From Begonia masoniana (Eukaryota; Streptophyta; Magnoliopsida; Cucurbitales; Begoniaceae), in contig CM039514.1 in the NCBI GenBank assembly GCA_022432975.1, positions 7,919,519 to 7,983,518 of the forward strand: DNA of 64,000 nt, given 5' to 3'. Below the pieces are notes generated by a model. It was not told the origin of the DNA. It did not search any database and saw only the letters and a program-made list of their open reading frames with translations. How positions within the stretch are numbered: the stretch's first letter is position 1; each line of letters opens with the position of its first letter. Made by a program: the position numbers and the translations under genes. This document shows positions 47,351-57,323 of this stretch, piece after piece.

Positions 47351-48433
47351 ATGGAAGGGCAAATTGGGGAGAAATTAAGGTTGGTGGGAGTGAGCCAATG
47401 GTTGAGTGGCATCTGGCAACTTGATGAAGAAGCTAAGTTCTTCCTCCTACGTGAAACCCTCACTTCTCATCTGTTTCTTCCCACTGCTCTCTGTTCTCTC
47501 TTCGTGGCGATTTTTGACAAAGCACCAACACTTTGTTTTTCTCGTTTTTCTTCTGTTTCCTTCAACCAAGGTAAACATCTGCTTATGCTATGAATTTGGA
47601 CGAGTTAAAACGACAGTTTTACTGAAGTTTTAAGTTAAGATGTTTGGGAGAAAACTCTCGGTTTTGTATGGAAACACATTCGTTGTTTTCTACAAGTTTG
47701 AATGGAGCTGACCAAATATTCTTCCAAGTTATTAGTTAACATTTGCAGCTGTTTAATACCTCTTCATGCATACTACAGATCCGAGCATTTCAGGGACATT
47801 CGAGCATCTGACACCACAGCAAACAGGTAAGTTCATAACTGAGAGTTGGCCCTTAAGGCCCTACATCACAGAGGTACTAGGGTTCCTGTTCTGTCGGGTA
47901 GTTTTGGGTAGAAATGTTATAGGTTCTGTTCAGGTTCTGAGTTGTCTGTTTTCTGCCTCACAATATGCTCTGTTATTTCTGATGTCTGCTGTTATAGGTT
48001 CAGACACTGAGAATGTCATGCATACACGTTTTACTGAAAATCCATGCAAAACCGATTTCTGTACACTGTTTGAAACTAATAAGATAAAATCCGACTGAAA
48101 TGTACCAAGTTAAATGTGGGACGGGGACTGGCCCCAGAACTGTTTACTGTTTACCGTTTACTGTACTGTATCCCTGAATGTGCCTGATAGTGCACCCTCC
48201 CCCTCCCCCACTGTTTGCCAGTTCCCCTATAAGCCCCACTTAATTCTACTGCCACTGTAACTTAATGCTCTGTACTGTCACCGTATTTCTGAAAAAACTG
48301 CATGCATAGCATTTTGCATCACTGCATTCTGATTATGTCCTTACTGAGTTTTAGACTCATAGGTGAACTCTCTGATGTAGGTACTGAACCTGAAACCGAG
48401 GACTTTGTTCCTCAAAATGACGATCTGATGTAA
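47351..48433 (+). CDS. Predicted spliced micro-gene in LTR (106 codons, 3 exons)
   Basis: Exons by eye: 47351-47570, 47779-47826 and 48381-48433. Exon 1 starts at ATG (MEGQIGEKLRLVGVSQWL), is open for 73 codons and ends CCAAG before GTAAAC. Intron 1 ends TACTACAG. Exon 2 is 48 nt and ends AACAG before GTAAGTT, a near-perfect donor. Intron 2 ends CTGATGTAG. Exon 3 encodes the acidic tail TEPETEDFVPQNDDLM and TAA. Both introns interrupt a codon after its first base and the three frames join without a stop (321 nt). No known domain is recognised; the exon 1 product has a hydrophobic stretch near LFLPTALCSLFVAIF. Other LTR copies keep the sites but mostly have broken exon 1. Confidence 0.45.
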
Positions 48434-49014
48434 CTGGTGGATCGAGCTCACAGGGTGGTTGCTGCGGTTAGACATAATTCTGTTCTTAGGTTCAAGTTCT
48501 TAAAATATAGTTTATATTGTAAAGTTTTATGAAATTCTGGTCTTTGTGTTAAAAGCCCTGTAGAAAACTTCTGTCTTGGGAGTTTTTGTAAATATATGTT
48601 AAGTTTTGTACTGTCTTTGAAATTTTGAAACAATGTATAGATTCTGTTTCAATGTTTAAAACCGCTGTATTTGACAGTTAAGTTTGTATTCTAGAGTATT
48701 CTGGAAATTCGTTTGGGATAATCTCTGATAATCTGTGCATGGATTGTCTCTGGTTTTGGAATAATCCATGTAGTTGTCTTCTTGATCTTCTGTTAGGTTC
48801 CTTTTTTTTTACTTCTGTCATGTTCCCATGCATGCTTTAAAACTGTGTTTAGAATCGGGTTTGAGGGTTTGAAGCCTTTATGCCTTCTGTTCTGATGCTC
48901 CCTGTCTGTATGTATTTCTGTTAAAAATTGTCAAGTTTTATCTCAGAAACTGCATCTTCCGATCCCTTTAGAAATTTTCTTCTGCCGGTTTCGTTGCTGT
49001 CTGCATCTGCCGGT

Positions 49015-49520
49015 TGACGTCATCCCATCTTTTGATGACGTCATCATACATTCCGATTTCCACCTGCTGCCTATATCTGCCGATGACGTCATCACATCTT
49101 CTGATGACGTCATCTATTTTGTTTTATTTAATTCACCGGTGAAAGATGCGAAATTTGTCTGTTTTAAACTTCATCTACCGATGACGTCATAACATCTTCC
49201 GTCTGACGTCATAACATCTTCCGTCTGACGTCATCACATCTTCCGATTCCCTCTGCTGTCTATATCTTCCGATGACGTCATAACACCTTCCGTCTGACGT
49301 CATCACCTCTTCCGATTTCGTTTGCTATTTGCTTCTTCCGGCCACGTCATCTGCCTAAATCTTCCGGTATCATTTCTGCTTGCATCCACTGATTTTCACT
49401 GTACATCTTTTGTCGTATCTGCATCCACCGATAGCTTTAATCTCTCCACCCAGTTTTGAGATCAGCTTCTACCGTCTGACGACATCCTTGTTTCTGTCTT
49501 TATAAATTGTATCTACCGTC
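49015..49520 (+). promoter_or_regulatory. Array of ten TGACGTCA sites
   Basis: Loose repeats of CATCTTCCG(TC)TGACGTCAT contain ten exact TGACGTCA palindromes by my count. It is the counterpart, on the other strand, of the array at 32360-32830. The place in the distal half of the LTR and the spacing of roughly 20-45 bp suggest an enhancer-like role, which is inference. Confidence 0.55.
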
Positions 49521-51308
49521 TGACGTCATCTGTTTTGTCTTATTCGACATTTACCGCCCAGTTTAGTTCACATTTACCGCTGCCCGCTGCCCGATTGTTA
49601 TATTGCCTTTGTTTATTTACATCTGCCGCTGCCCTTAAAATTTAATCTTCCGCCCAACAGTATTTTATTTGTTAAGTCTTCCGCTAGCTTTATGCTTATT
49701 TTGCTTTCCACTCCAGAGAACTCTCTCTCTGTGAAGTATCAAAGTTTTGTAATTGTCCAGACTGGTTCTAAACGTTCCGTTCCCTGCATTCCCGTCTAAA
49801 TAAAAAAAAAAAAAATAATCTCTGTTTTCTGTCAACTGTCCCGGAGTGATGGCTCCGATCTCGGACCCCGATCGGGTTCGGTTTCAGGCTGTCATATTGA
49901 CTCTCTAGTTTTTAGTCGCTCAGACTTCTTTTTCACCATTGTCGATTCAGTAGACCGTTCTACTTCTTCCACCTGTTTCCCGCGTTCAAGTTTGTCTCTG
50001 GCAAAAGATTCGACCAAATTCTTGACGACGATGTGAGTCAGCAACTCGATCTCACAATCTGCTTTTTCCGCCATTGATTTGACCTCTTTTTTCAATTCAT
50101 CAAAAGACCGATCCTTCTTCAACTTCAACCTCGCTTCTTCCAAGATCGCCATGAGGTTGGTTAAGGTTTCACCTTCAAATCCTAACTTTTATTTATAGAT
50201 TAAGAAGAAAGTGATGAGCTGATATTAAGGAAGTTTGAATCAACTAGAATTCTAGATTGATTAAGATTAAATAAATCAAATTTATTATCTTCAAACCATT
50301 TAAATGTTTTCAAACTCTTTTGAATTACATCTTCCATTATTAGTTAGGAGTATCTACCATTTAATACGGAATGACTAGCAGATCACCTCCGCCGCCGCCA
50401 CCATTGTCCAATGCTCCGGTTCCTTTTATATCTCTTGTCATTCCTCCTTTGTAAATTTAAACTAAGCAATAAATAATTAATAATACATCATTTAAACATT
50501 AAAATTTAACATTTAGAATGAATGACAATCACATAGAAGTTTATAAACAATTAAATAACTTAACTTAGTTTTAAATTCATAAACCCAAATCAAATGGAGA
50601 TATAGATTTTAAAAAAAAAAAAAAAAATCATTGTTGTCATCTATTACGATAATCATCTTATTTGGGTTCTTTTATGATCATGCATAAATCTTTCATAGCA
50701 AATAATTAAATTTAGAATTAATTTCAATTAATTTCACGTGAAATTTTTACGATTGTATTTCGTTTATAATAAAAAATTACTTTTATTATTATAAGAAAAA
50801 ATGTATTAAAAGAAAAAAAGATTTTGACAAGTTACACAAAATAAAATTTTAATTTATTTATGGGTAATATTAATAGATCATATAGACCTTATTTATTTCA
50901 TTATTTTCTTCTATGGTTTTAATTTGGGTAAAGTACATTTGGCCATTACAACTAGGTGAAATGAGCAAATTACACCGTAATCTTGGATAATGGGCAAGAA
51001 CAAACTTAATGTATTGATAATAGACAATATGGCCCCTACCGTCACATTTTCACTTAAAAAATCACATTTTTTCACATATTTATTTTCTCTTCCCAAAATG
51101 CCCCTACCCTCTTCTCCCTGCACCCTCGTTTTTCTCTCCTTCCCTCATTTCTCTCTCCTTCGGCCAAAGCACCGCAGAATGCTCTGTGCGTGATGAAGCT
51201 ATCCCTTCTTCAATCAATTCCAAACCCAGAAATCAGAATTAAAATTAAAATTAGAAAATCGAACTGAAACTGTAATCCAGAACCAGTTCTTCTTCGGCTC
51301 AATCAACG

Positions 51309-51634
51309 TGGCCAACTTGCCCCAACGATCAGGCAGTGGAGCCGGGAGCAGGGCCATGTCTCCTCGAGACAATTACGCATCGATGAGAAGAGATAATCTA
51401 AAGCTGAAGCTTGAAGTTGCCAGAATGAGAATGAGGCTGACAGACCTGGAGAAAGATCATGTGTCTATGAAACAAGAGCTGGTCAAGTCCCACCCTGCAA
51501 ATAACCTGTTCAAATCTTTCACCAAGAAATTGAGCAAGTTCAATGCCCTCTTCAGGATCAATAGCCTCAAGTCGAAGGTGAGTTCGGAAGCTCGATTTTC
51601 GTTTCAGAAACGAAGGTGGCACTCTGTTTCTTGA
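51309..51634 (+). pseudogene. NPH3-family protein, C-terminal fragment
   Basis: The frame encodes LKLEVARMRMRLTDLEKDHV, then SMKQELVKS, NNLFKSFTKKLSKFNALF and ends RRWHSVS with TGA. This is the C-terminal coiled-coil region and tail of plant NPH3/RPT2-type BTB proteins, which act in phototropism and polar transport signalling. The BTB and NPH3 domains are absent and there is no ATG at the front (the frame opens from a non-ATG codon), so this is a captured last exon. Confidence 0.75.
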
Positions 51635-52560
51635 CCGTGAATTGAAAAGCTCAGTGTTGAAATGAAGAATTTGACTCAAACCTATAGGTTCAAGTGTAAT
51701 ACCCGACATTTTGGCAATGTAAATATTCCCTTGAATTATTAAACAGAATTTATGGGAATATTTATACAATGTATGTTTTTATTAATTTGCCGATATTTTC
51801 AATTGAATGTGAGTGATTCGTAAAACCGATTCGACGAACTAAATAGTAATTTAGTTAAAAATCAATAGTTTGAAATGCATGGAGGGGTAAATTGGGAAGT
51901 AATTATGGTAGGTGGGAGGGAGCCAATGGATGGTTGACAAATGTCCATAACTTGCTGAGAAACCTATCTATTGTCTTCTCTTCTCTTCTACGTAAACCTT
52001 CATTTTCATCATCTTCTCTGTTTTCTCTCTTCCAGACGTCTGAGACAAATTTTCAAAACTTGTTTATCCTGTTTTCTTCTGTTTCCTTCAGCAAAGATAA
52101 TCATCTAACCTAGTTAACGAGTTTGGACAAGTTAATATGTGAGTTTTGTGGAAGTTAAGGGTTATGATATTTTGAGAAAACTCACTGTTTTTACATGAAA
52201 ACACGCTGGTTTGTTTTCTAAAGATTTGAATGGAGTCTGGAACATGTTCTACCAAGTTATTAGTTAGCATTTGCAGCTTTGTTTATTTTCTTTACGTGCA
52301 TGTTTTAGGTCCGTGTATAACCGAGACGTTCAAGACTTGCAACCCTACAGCAACAGGTAAGTTCATGTGTAAAGTTGGCCCTTAAGGCCCTACAGCATGG
52401 AGGTACTAGGTTTTGGTTCGGGTAGATAGGTCGTAGGTTATACTTTAAACTAAACATGTTCTGTGTGTTCGGTTTCATATTTGTCTTCATTCTGTCGCCT
52501 ATCTCTGTTATGTTCAAACATTGTATCTGTTCATGCATACACTTTTTCTAGAAAACCATC

Positions 52561-52945
52561 TGTAACGACCCCGTTTCCCAGCAAGATATTGTCCGCTCTG
52601 GGGATTGGGCCGTAGCCCAATATCCTCCCCTCACGGCTTTGTTTGGCGAGAACTTCCCGGAAGGTCACCCAACCTGGAATTGCTCTCGCCAAAGCACTTT
52701 TAACTTCGGAGTTCCTATGGGATCCGTTGCCAATTGTGCTCCAAAACGTGTCTTACTATGTTGGGAGGGTCTCTTTATATATGTTTCATTTCCACATACT
52801 TCCCCAAGCGATGTGGGATTGTGACGACCCCCTTTTTACGACCTGAGATTCGCCTATACTCGAGTCCGGAATTCGCATACACTCGGCTTAGGTCCCGATG
52901 TTTGCCCCGCAATCGTACACATACGTTCACATTCGGGTCATCACA
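52561..52945 (-). mobile_element. Cassandra-like TRIM solo LTR
   Basis: A 385-bp insert with TG...CA ends (TGTAACGACCCC to GGGTCATCACA), flanked by CCATC (52556-52560) and CCATG (52946-52950). The 3' LTR has the uninterrupted site AAAACCATGCATATG. It contains a stretch matching plant 5S rRNA on the minus strand, the defining trait of Cassandra TRIM elements, so the LTR is oriented minus (TGTGATGACCC start). Only one LTR is present. Confidence 0.85.
52645..52748 (-). other. 5S rRNA-derived segment with pol III control region
   Basis: The minus strand reads CGGATCCCATAGGAACTCCG, then AAGTTAAAAGTGCTTTGGCG, GGTTGGGTGACC and TTCCGGGAAGT. These follow the order of plant 5S rRNA around the internal A box, intermediate element and C box, with several substitutions in the A box. 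It is part of the Cassandra-like LTR, not a 5S gene. Confidence 0.85.
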
Positions 52946-53751
52946 CCATGCATACGTTTTTCAACACCAAATTTGAAGTTATGAAAGTTAAAAATGTGAA
53001 TGTAATGTATGGTTAAGTGTGGTCGATGACTGACATCCTGTTATGTACTTCTGTCATGTCCTGTTGTGGCATGTACTCCTGTTGCGCTAGCTCCTCTTTC
53101 CACTTATACCTTCCTGTCCAGTGAAACGTAATGTAATATAAAGTAATGTTCATGTATTTAAAAATGTTCATGCACAGCATATGCATCTATGTATTTCATG
53201 TTCTTACTGAACTCTAGGCTCATAGTTGAACTCCCTGTTGTAAGTATGGATCCTCCAGATGAGGACTTTGTGCCTCAAGTTGATGAGTTGGGGAAGTTAG
53301 CGGACTGAGCTGAGGGGGTGTGGTTACTGCAGTCAGACAAATGTTAATCCTGTGAGAAAGTATTTTTGAAAGTTATGTCAAGTCCTGTATAGCTTTTGGA
53401 ATTTTTAAAACAATGTATAGACCTTGCATTTATGTTTTTAAAACTTCTGTTTGGTGAATCCTGGAAGTGTATGTCAGTTTGTCAAGTGTTGTATGCTTCT
53501 TGAAAATTATGGATCATGTATGAATTTTGGTGTTGATGTTTTTAAAAAAAAAAAACAGTTGATTGTATGTTCTGAAATATTCTGGGATTTTTTAAACTTC
53601 TGTCGTGTTTTCTAACACGTTTAAAATTATGTTTTGAATTGGGCTTTGGGGTTTTGAAGTTTTTTTTTTTTTTTATGCCTTCTGTTTTTCTGCTCCATGT
53701 TTATATGTCTTCCTGTTAAATGTAGTCACTTCTGCTATACTTACAGTCTAC

Positions 53752-54418
53752 TGACATCTACCTGTCGTCACTGTTCATCATCCACCTTACATCTACCTGT
53801 CTTCACTTTTCATCATCCACCTTACATCTACCTGTCGTCACTGTTCATCATCCACCTTACATCTACCTGTCGTCACTGTTCATCATCCACCTTACATCTA
53901 CCTGTCGTCACTGTTCATCATCCACCTTACATCTACCTGTCGTCACTGTTCATCATCCACCTTACATCTACCTGTCGTCACTGTTCATCATCCACCTTAC
54001 ATCTACCTGTCGTCACTGTTCATCATCCACCTTACATCTACCTGTCGTCACTGTTCATCATCCACCTTACATCTACCTGTCGTCACTGTTCATCATCCAC
54101 CTTACATCTACCTGTCGTCACTGTTCATCATCCACCTTACATCTACCTGTCGTCACTGTTCATCATCCACCTTACATCTACCTGTCGTCACTGTTCATCA
54201 TCCACCTTACATCTACCTGTCGTCACTGTTCATCATCCACCTTACATCTACCTGTCTTCACTTTTCATCATCCACCTTACATCTACCTGTCGTCACTGTT
54301 CATCATCCATCTTACATCTACCTGTCGTCACTGTTCATCATCCACCTTACATCTACCTGTCGTCACTGTTCATCATCCACCTTACATCTACTTGTCGTCA
54401 CTGTTCATCATCCACCCT
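53752..54418 (+). repeat. 35-bp tandem array, about 19 units (5' LTR)
   Basis: Units of 35 bp (CATCATCCACCTTACATCTA then CCTGTCGTCACTGTT) are nearly identical, with a few single-base variants (for example CTTCACTTTT near 53810 and 54256). The array is followed by CATCTTCCGCCCACG-type units shared with the other LTRs. Confidence 0.95.
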
Positions 54419-54770
54419 TGTCATCCACTGTTCATCATCCACCCCGGGTCATCCACTGTTCATCATCCACTCATGTCATCCACTGTACGTCTTCCGCCCA
54501 CGTCTTCCGCCCACATCTTCCGCCCACGTCTTCCACCTTATGTCTTCCACTTTATGTCATCCCCTGTAGCCCTCCACAGTATGCCTTCTATTTTATGTTT
54601 CTCACTTCATTAAGTCTTCCGCTGTAAAATTTACAGTTTATATTTCTCATTTTATGTCCTCTATTTTAAATGTTTTAGATTTTTTTTAAGTTAAAAAAAA
54701 AATATGTCACGTTTTAAATGTCCGGAGTGAGGCTTGCCGGCCTCGATCGGGTCGGGGGTCGTCACAGTTA

Positions 54771-54789
54771 TGGTAACAGAGCGACCAGG
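54771..54789 (+). other. Primer-binding site, initiator Met tRNA type
   Basis: TGGTAACAGAGCGACCAGG lies four bases after the 5' LTR. It matches the TGGTATCAGAGC complement of the initiator methionine tRNA with one substitution. Confidence 0.8.
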
Positions 54790-54928
54790 TTTTAAAATCG
54801 ATTATGTAAACTGTCTGACTGCGCAATCGCCACGTGAGATCGCTCCACCAACTGTAAGTGTTTAAGTTTCTGTATCTGTTTTAGTTTATTAAGTTAAGTT
54901 CCTTATTATGTATAGGGTTTACATAGAA

Positions 54929-55900
54929 ATGGTGAGAGGACACCAAGGTGGGCCAAACGATGCGGGCGATGCCCTTGACCGTTTAACTGAGCTGGTCGGC
55001 GTTCAGTCCCGCATGATGGAGCGCATGATGGCCGATAATGGGAACAATAACCGTGCTAATGCTCCACATGATACTAGTGGCGAGAGATTCTGGCGACTCT
55101 AACCGCCTGTGTTCGATGGATTGTCAACAGATCCTACTCACGCCGAAGAATAGATTCGGCAGATCGAACGTATGTTGAATTATGCAGAAGTGGAGGAAAA
55201 CAAGAAAGTGATATGTGCCTCATTTAATCTCACCAAGAGTGCTAGATTTTTGTGGAACACAGTGCAGTCAACCACTGTGGCATTAAGCTGGGAGGGATTC
55301 AAAAAACTCTTCTACGAGAAATACTTTGACCGCAGTATGAGGAAGGAGAAGTTGCTAGAATTCTCTCGACTGCGACAATTTGGAACGGTGGCTGAGTATG
55401 TTCAGAAGTTCGAGTCACTATCCCGTTATGCACCTCACCTAGTGGCCACCGACGAGAATAAGGTACATCAATTTATTCAAGGTCTGAAACTGGACCTCTT
55501 ACGGGGGATTACAACCGGGGGATTCGACGAGGCCCCATATGCAAAGGTAGTGGCCAAGGCTTATCAGTTGGAAGCCTTAGAGGTGAAGTCTCAGAGATAT
55601 AGAGATACGTCAAAGAGAATCTTACGTGATGCACCTCTACAGCAACAACAACAAAGGGGTCAGTTTGGGCAACCACAACAGCAACAGAACAGAGGTGTTA
55701 AGAGACCTAATGAGGTTGTCATTTATCAGGAAAGGGGGAAAAGACCTATGGGAGCTCCTCAGCTTCCTGTATGCCCACGTTGCCAGAGAAATCATACGGG
55801 GAGTGTAAGCTCTTTACTGGCCGATGCTTCCGATATGACAAGGAGGGCCACCAAGTCTGGGATTGTCCGGTGCCTGACACGAGGCAGAATCGTGCCGTGC
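54929..55900 (+). pseudogene. gag of plus-strand Tekay-type element
   Basis: It starts MVRGHQGG at 54929 and follows the gag of 39202-37883 closely. Stops occur at about 55101 and 55152, and a frame change lies near 55800. The zinc knuckle reads [14 protein letters not shown], in which the second Cys is Tyr, so zinc binding would be lost. Confidence 0.85.
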
Positions 55901-57323
55901 CAAGAGTGTTTGCTATGATAGAGGAAGATGATGACACCCAGCACACAGCGATCACAGGTACAATATTAATCTGTGATGCACCTGCATATACTTTGTTAGA
56001 CACGGAGGCCACACATTCATTTGTGGCCATGGACTTTGTGGGTAGGGAGAACTTATGTATTGTGCCGTCAAATCAACCCTACAGTGTCATGCTACCGTTC
56101 GGAGAGTTTATGCACTCCGAGCTGGCAGTGCAGGGTGATATAGTGTCAGTTGGAGACCAGAAATTGTATGTCAATCTTATCATCATTGATATGAAAGGAT
56201 ACGAAGTAATTCTTGGGATGGACAAGCTGTTTCGACATCACGCCACCATCAACTGCAGGTCCGGGCTCGTGTCTTTTAAGCGCCCGAACAAGGTAGAGTT
56301 CTCCTCTCAGGTAATACCAAAGAAACACAATATGCCTGTTATATCCTCTTTGAAAGCTCAACAGCTGATGAGGTCAGGATGTGTCGAATTTCTTGCCTAT
56401 GTAGTAGATGTTCAGAGGCAAGGTGTGGTGGAACTTCAAAGTATCCCGGTGGTTCGAAACTTCTCAAAGGTTTTCTTAGATGACTTACCGGGATTGCCAC
56501 CTGATCGTGAGATCGAGTTTGAAATTGATGTATATCCTGGTGCTGAACCGGTATCGAGGAATTCGTACCATATGGCGCCAATAGAGCTGAGAGAGTTGAA
56601 GACTCAGCTAAAGGAATCAGTGGACAAGGGCTTTGTGTGCCCTAGCTTCTCTCCGTGGGGTGCTTCAGTCCTATTTGTTAAGAAGAAGGATGGGTCCCTA
56701 CGCATGTGCATTGATTACCGTGAGCTGAACAAATTGACCATCAAGAATAAGTACCCATTGCCGAGGATCGACGATTTATTTGACCAGTTGCAAGGGGCTT
56801 GGGTATTCTCAAAGATTGATTTGCGCTCCGGGTATTACCAGTTGAAGGTCAGAGCTGACGATATTCCAAAGACCGCCTTCAGGACCCGGTACGGACACTA
56901 TGAGTTCTTGGTGATGTCGTTCGGGTTAACTAATGCTCCAGTGGCATTTATGGACCTGATGAACAGGATATTCCAGGACTTCTTGGATAAATTTGTAATC
57001 GTCTTCATCGACGACATCTTGGTTTATTCCAGAAGTGAAGCTGAGCACGAGGAGCACTTGGCTATTGTGCTGTCAACTCTAAAACAGCATCGATTGTACG
57101 CCAAGCTGTCAAAATGTAAATTCTGGTTGGGCAGAATTAATTTCTTAGGCCATGTGGTGTCTGCAAAAGGAATTTCAGTGGATCCAGCCAAGATTCAGGC
57201 TGTGAAAGAATGGCCAAGACCGAGGAATGCCAGTGATGTATGGAGTTTTATCGGGTTAGCTAGTTATTACATAAAGTTTATCAAGGGATTTTCTGTGATA
57301 GCGAAGCCTATGACCAGCTTAAC
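55901..57323 (+). pseudogene. Protease and reverse transcriptase of plus-strand element
   Basis: An open stretch covers the protease and reverse transcriptase. The protease site reads [10 protein letters not shown] where active enzymes have DTG. Reverse transcriptase motifs are complete: [17 protein letters not shown] and FIDDILVYS. The frame is cut after MTSLT by the palindromic insertion and its TTAAC target duplication. Confidence 0.9.

Larger units (their letters stand above)
47192..49896 (+). mobile_element. Solo LTR with intact micro-gene frame (Tekay-type)
   Basis: It begins TGTAACACCCGGCATTTTG and ends GGCTGTCATA (normally CACA), flanked by TTGAC (47187-47191 and 49897-49901). It is 2705 bp, the same family as the LTRs of the minus-strand element (31833-44119) in opposite orientation. 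A single LTR with target duplications indicates LTR-LTR recombination. Confidence 0.9.
47149..50152 (-). pseudogene. Lysine-rich small protein, copy D (split by LTR)
   Basis: ATG at 50152 and the first 83 codons are kept down to 49897. The solo LTR then interrupts, and the last 14 codons with the stop lie at 47191-47149. A one-codon-scale insertion (VEEVERSTES) distinguishes this copy. The TATAAATA box is at 50190-50197. Confidence 0.8.
46986..50925. repeat. Segmental duplication, unit D (lysine-rich ORF block)
   Basis: It matches unit C from about 28735: the lysine-rich ORF, promoter and downstream AT-rich block, then the restarted leader at 50866-50925. It lacks Pack-MULE 2 and shows the empty site near 50562. 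It contains the solo LTR 47192-49896. Confidence 0.8.
51695..54766 (+). repeat. 5' LTR of plus-strand Tekay-type element
   Basis: It carries the 385-bp insertion at 52561-52945 and a 35-bp array of about 19 units. Its first micro-gene donor is mutated (AAAG then ATAATC, where the 3' LTR has GTAATC), and the acceptor before the last exon reads TTGTAAG, so this copy would not splice as predicted. Confidence 0.95.

Noticed and set aside
52645..52748. A genuine 5S rRNA gene
   Set aside because: Only the part of 5S around the control region is present, it has many substitutions, and it lies within TG...CA ends with a target duplication.
52639..52976. Overlapping small frames in the 5' LTR
   Set aside because: They translate the Cassandra-like 5S-derived insert.
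53697..54569. 290-codon open frame
   Set aside because: Same 35-bp array in the 5' LTR.
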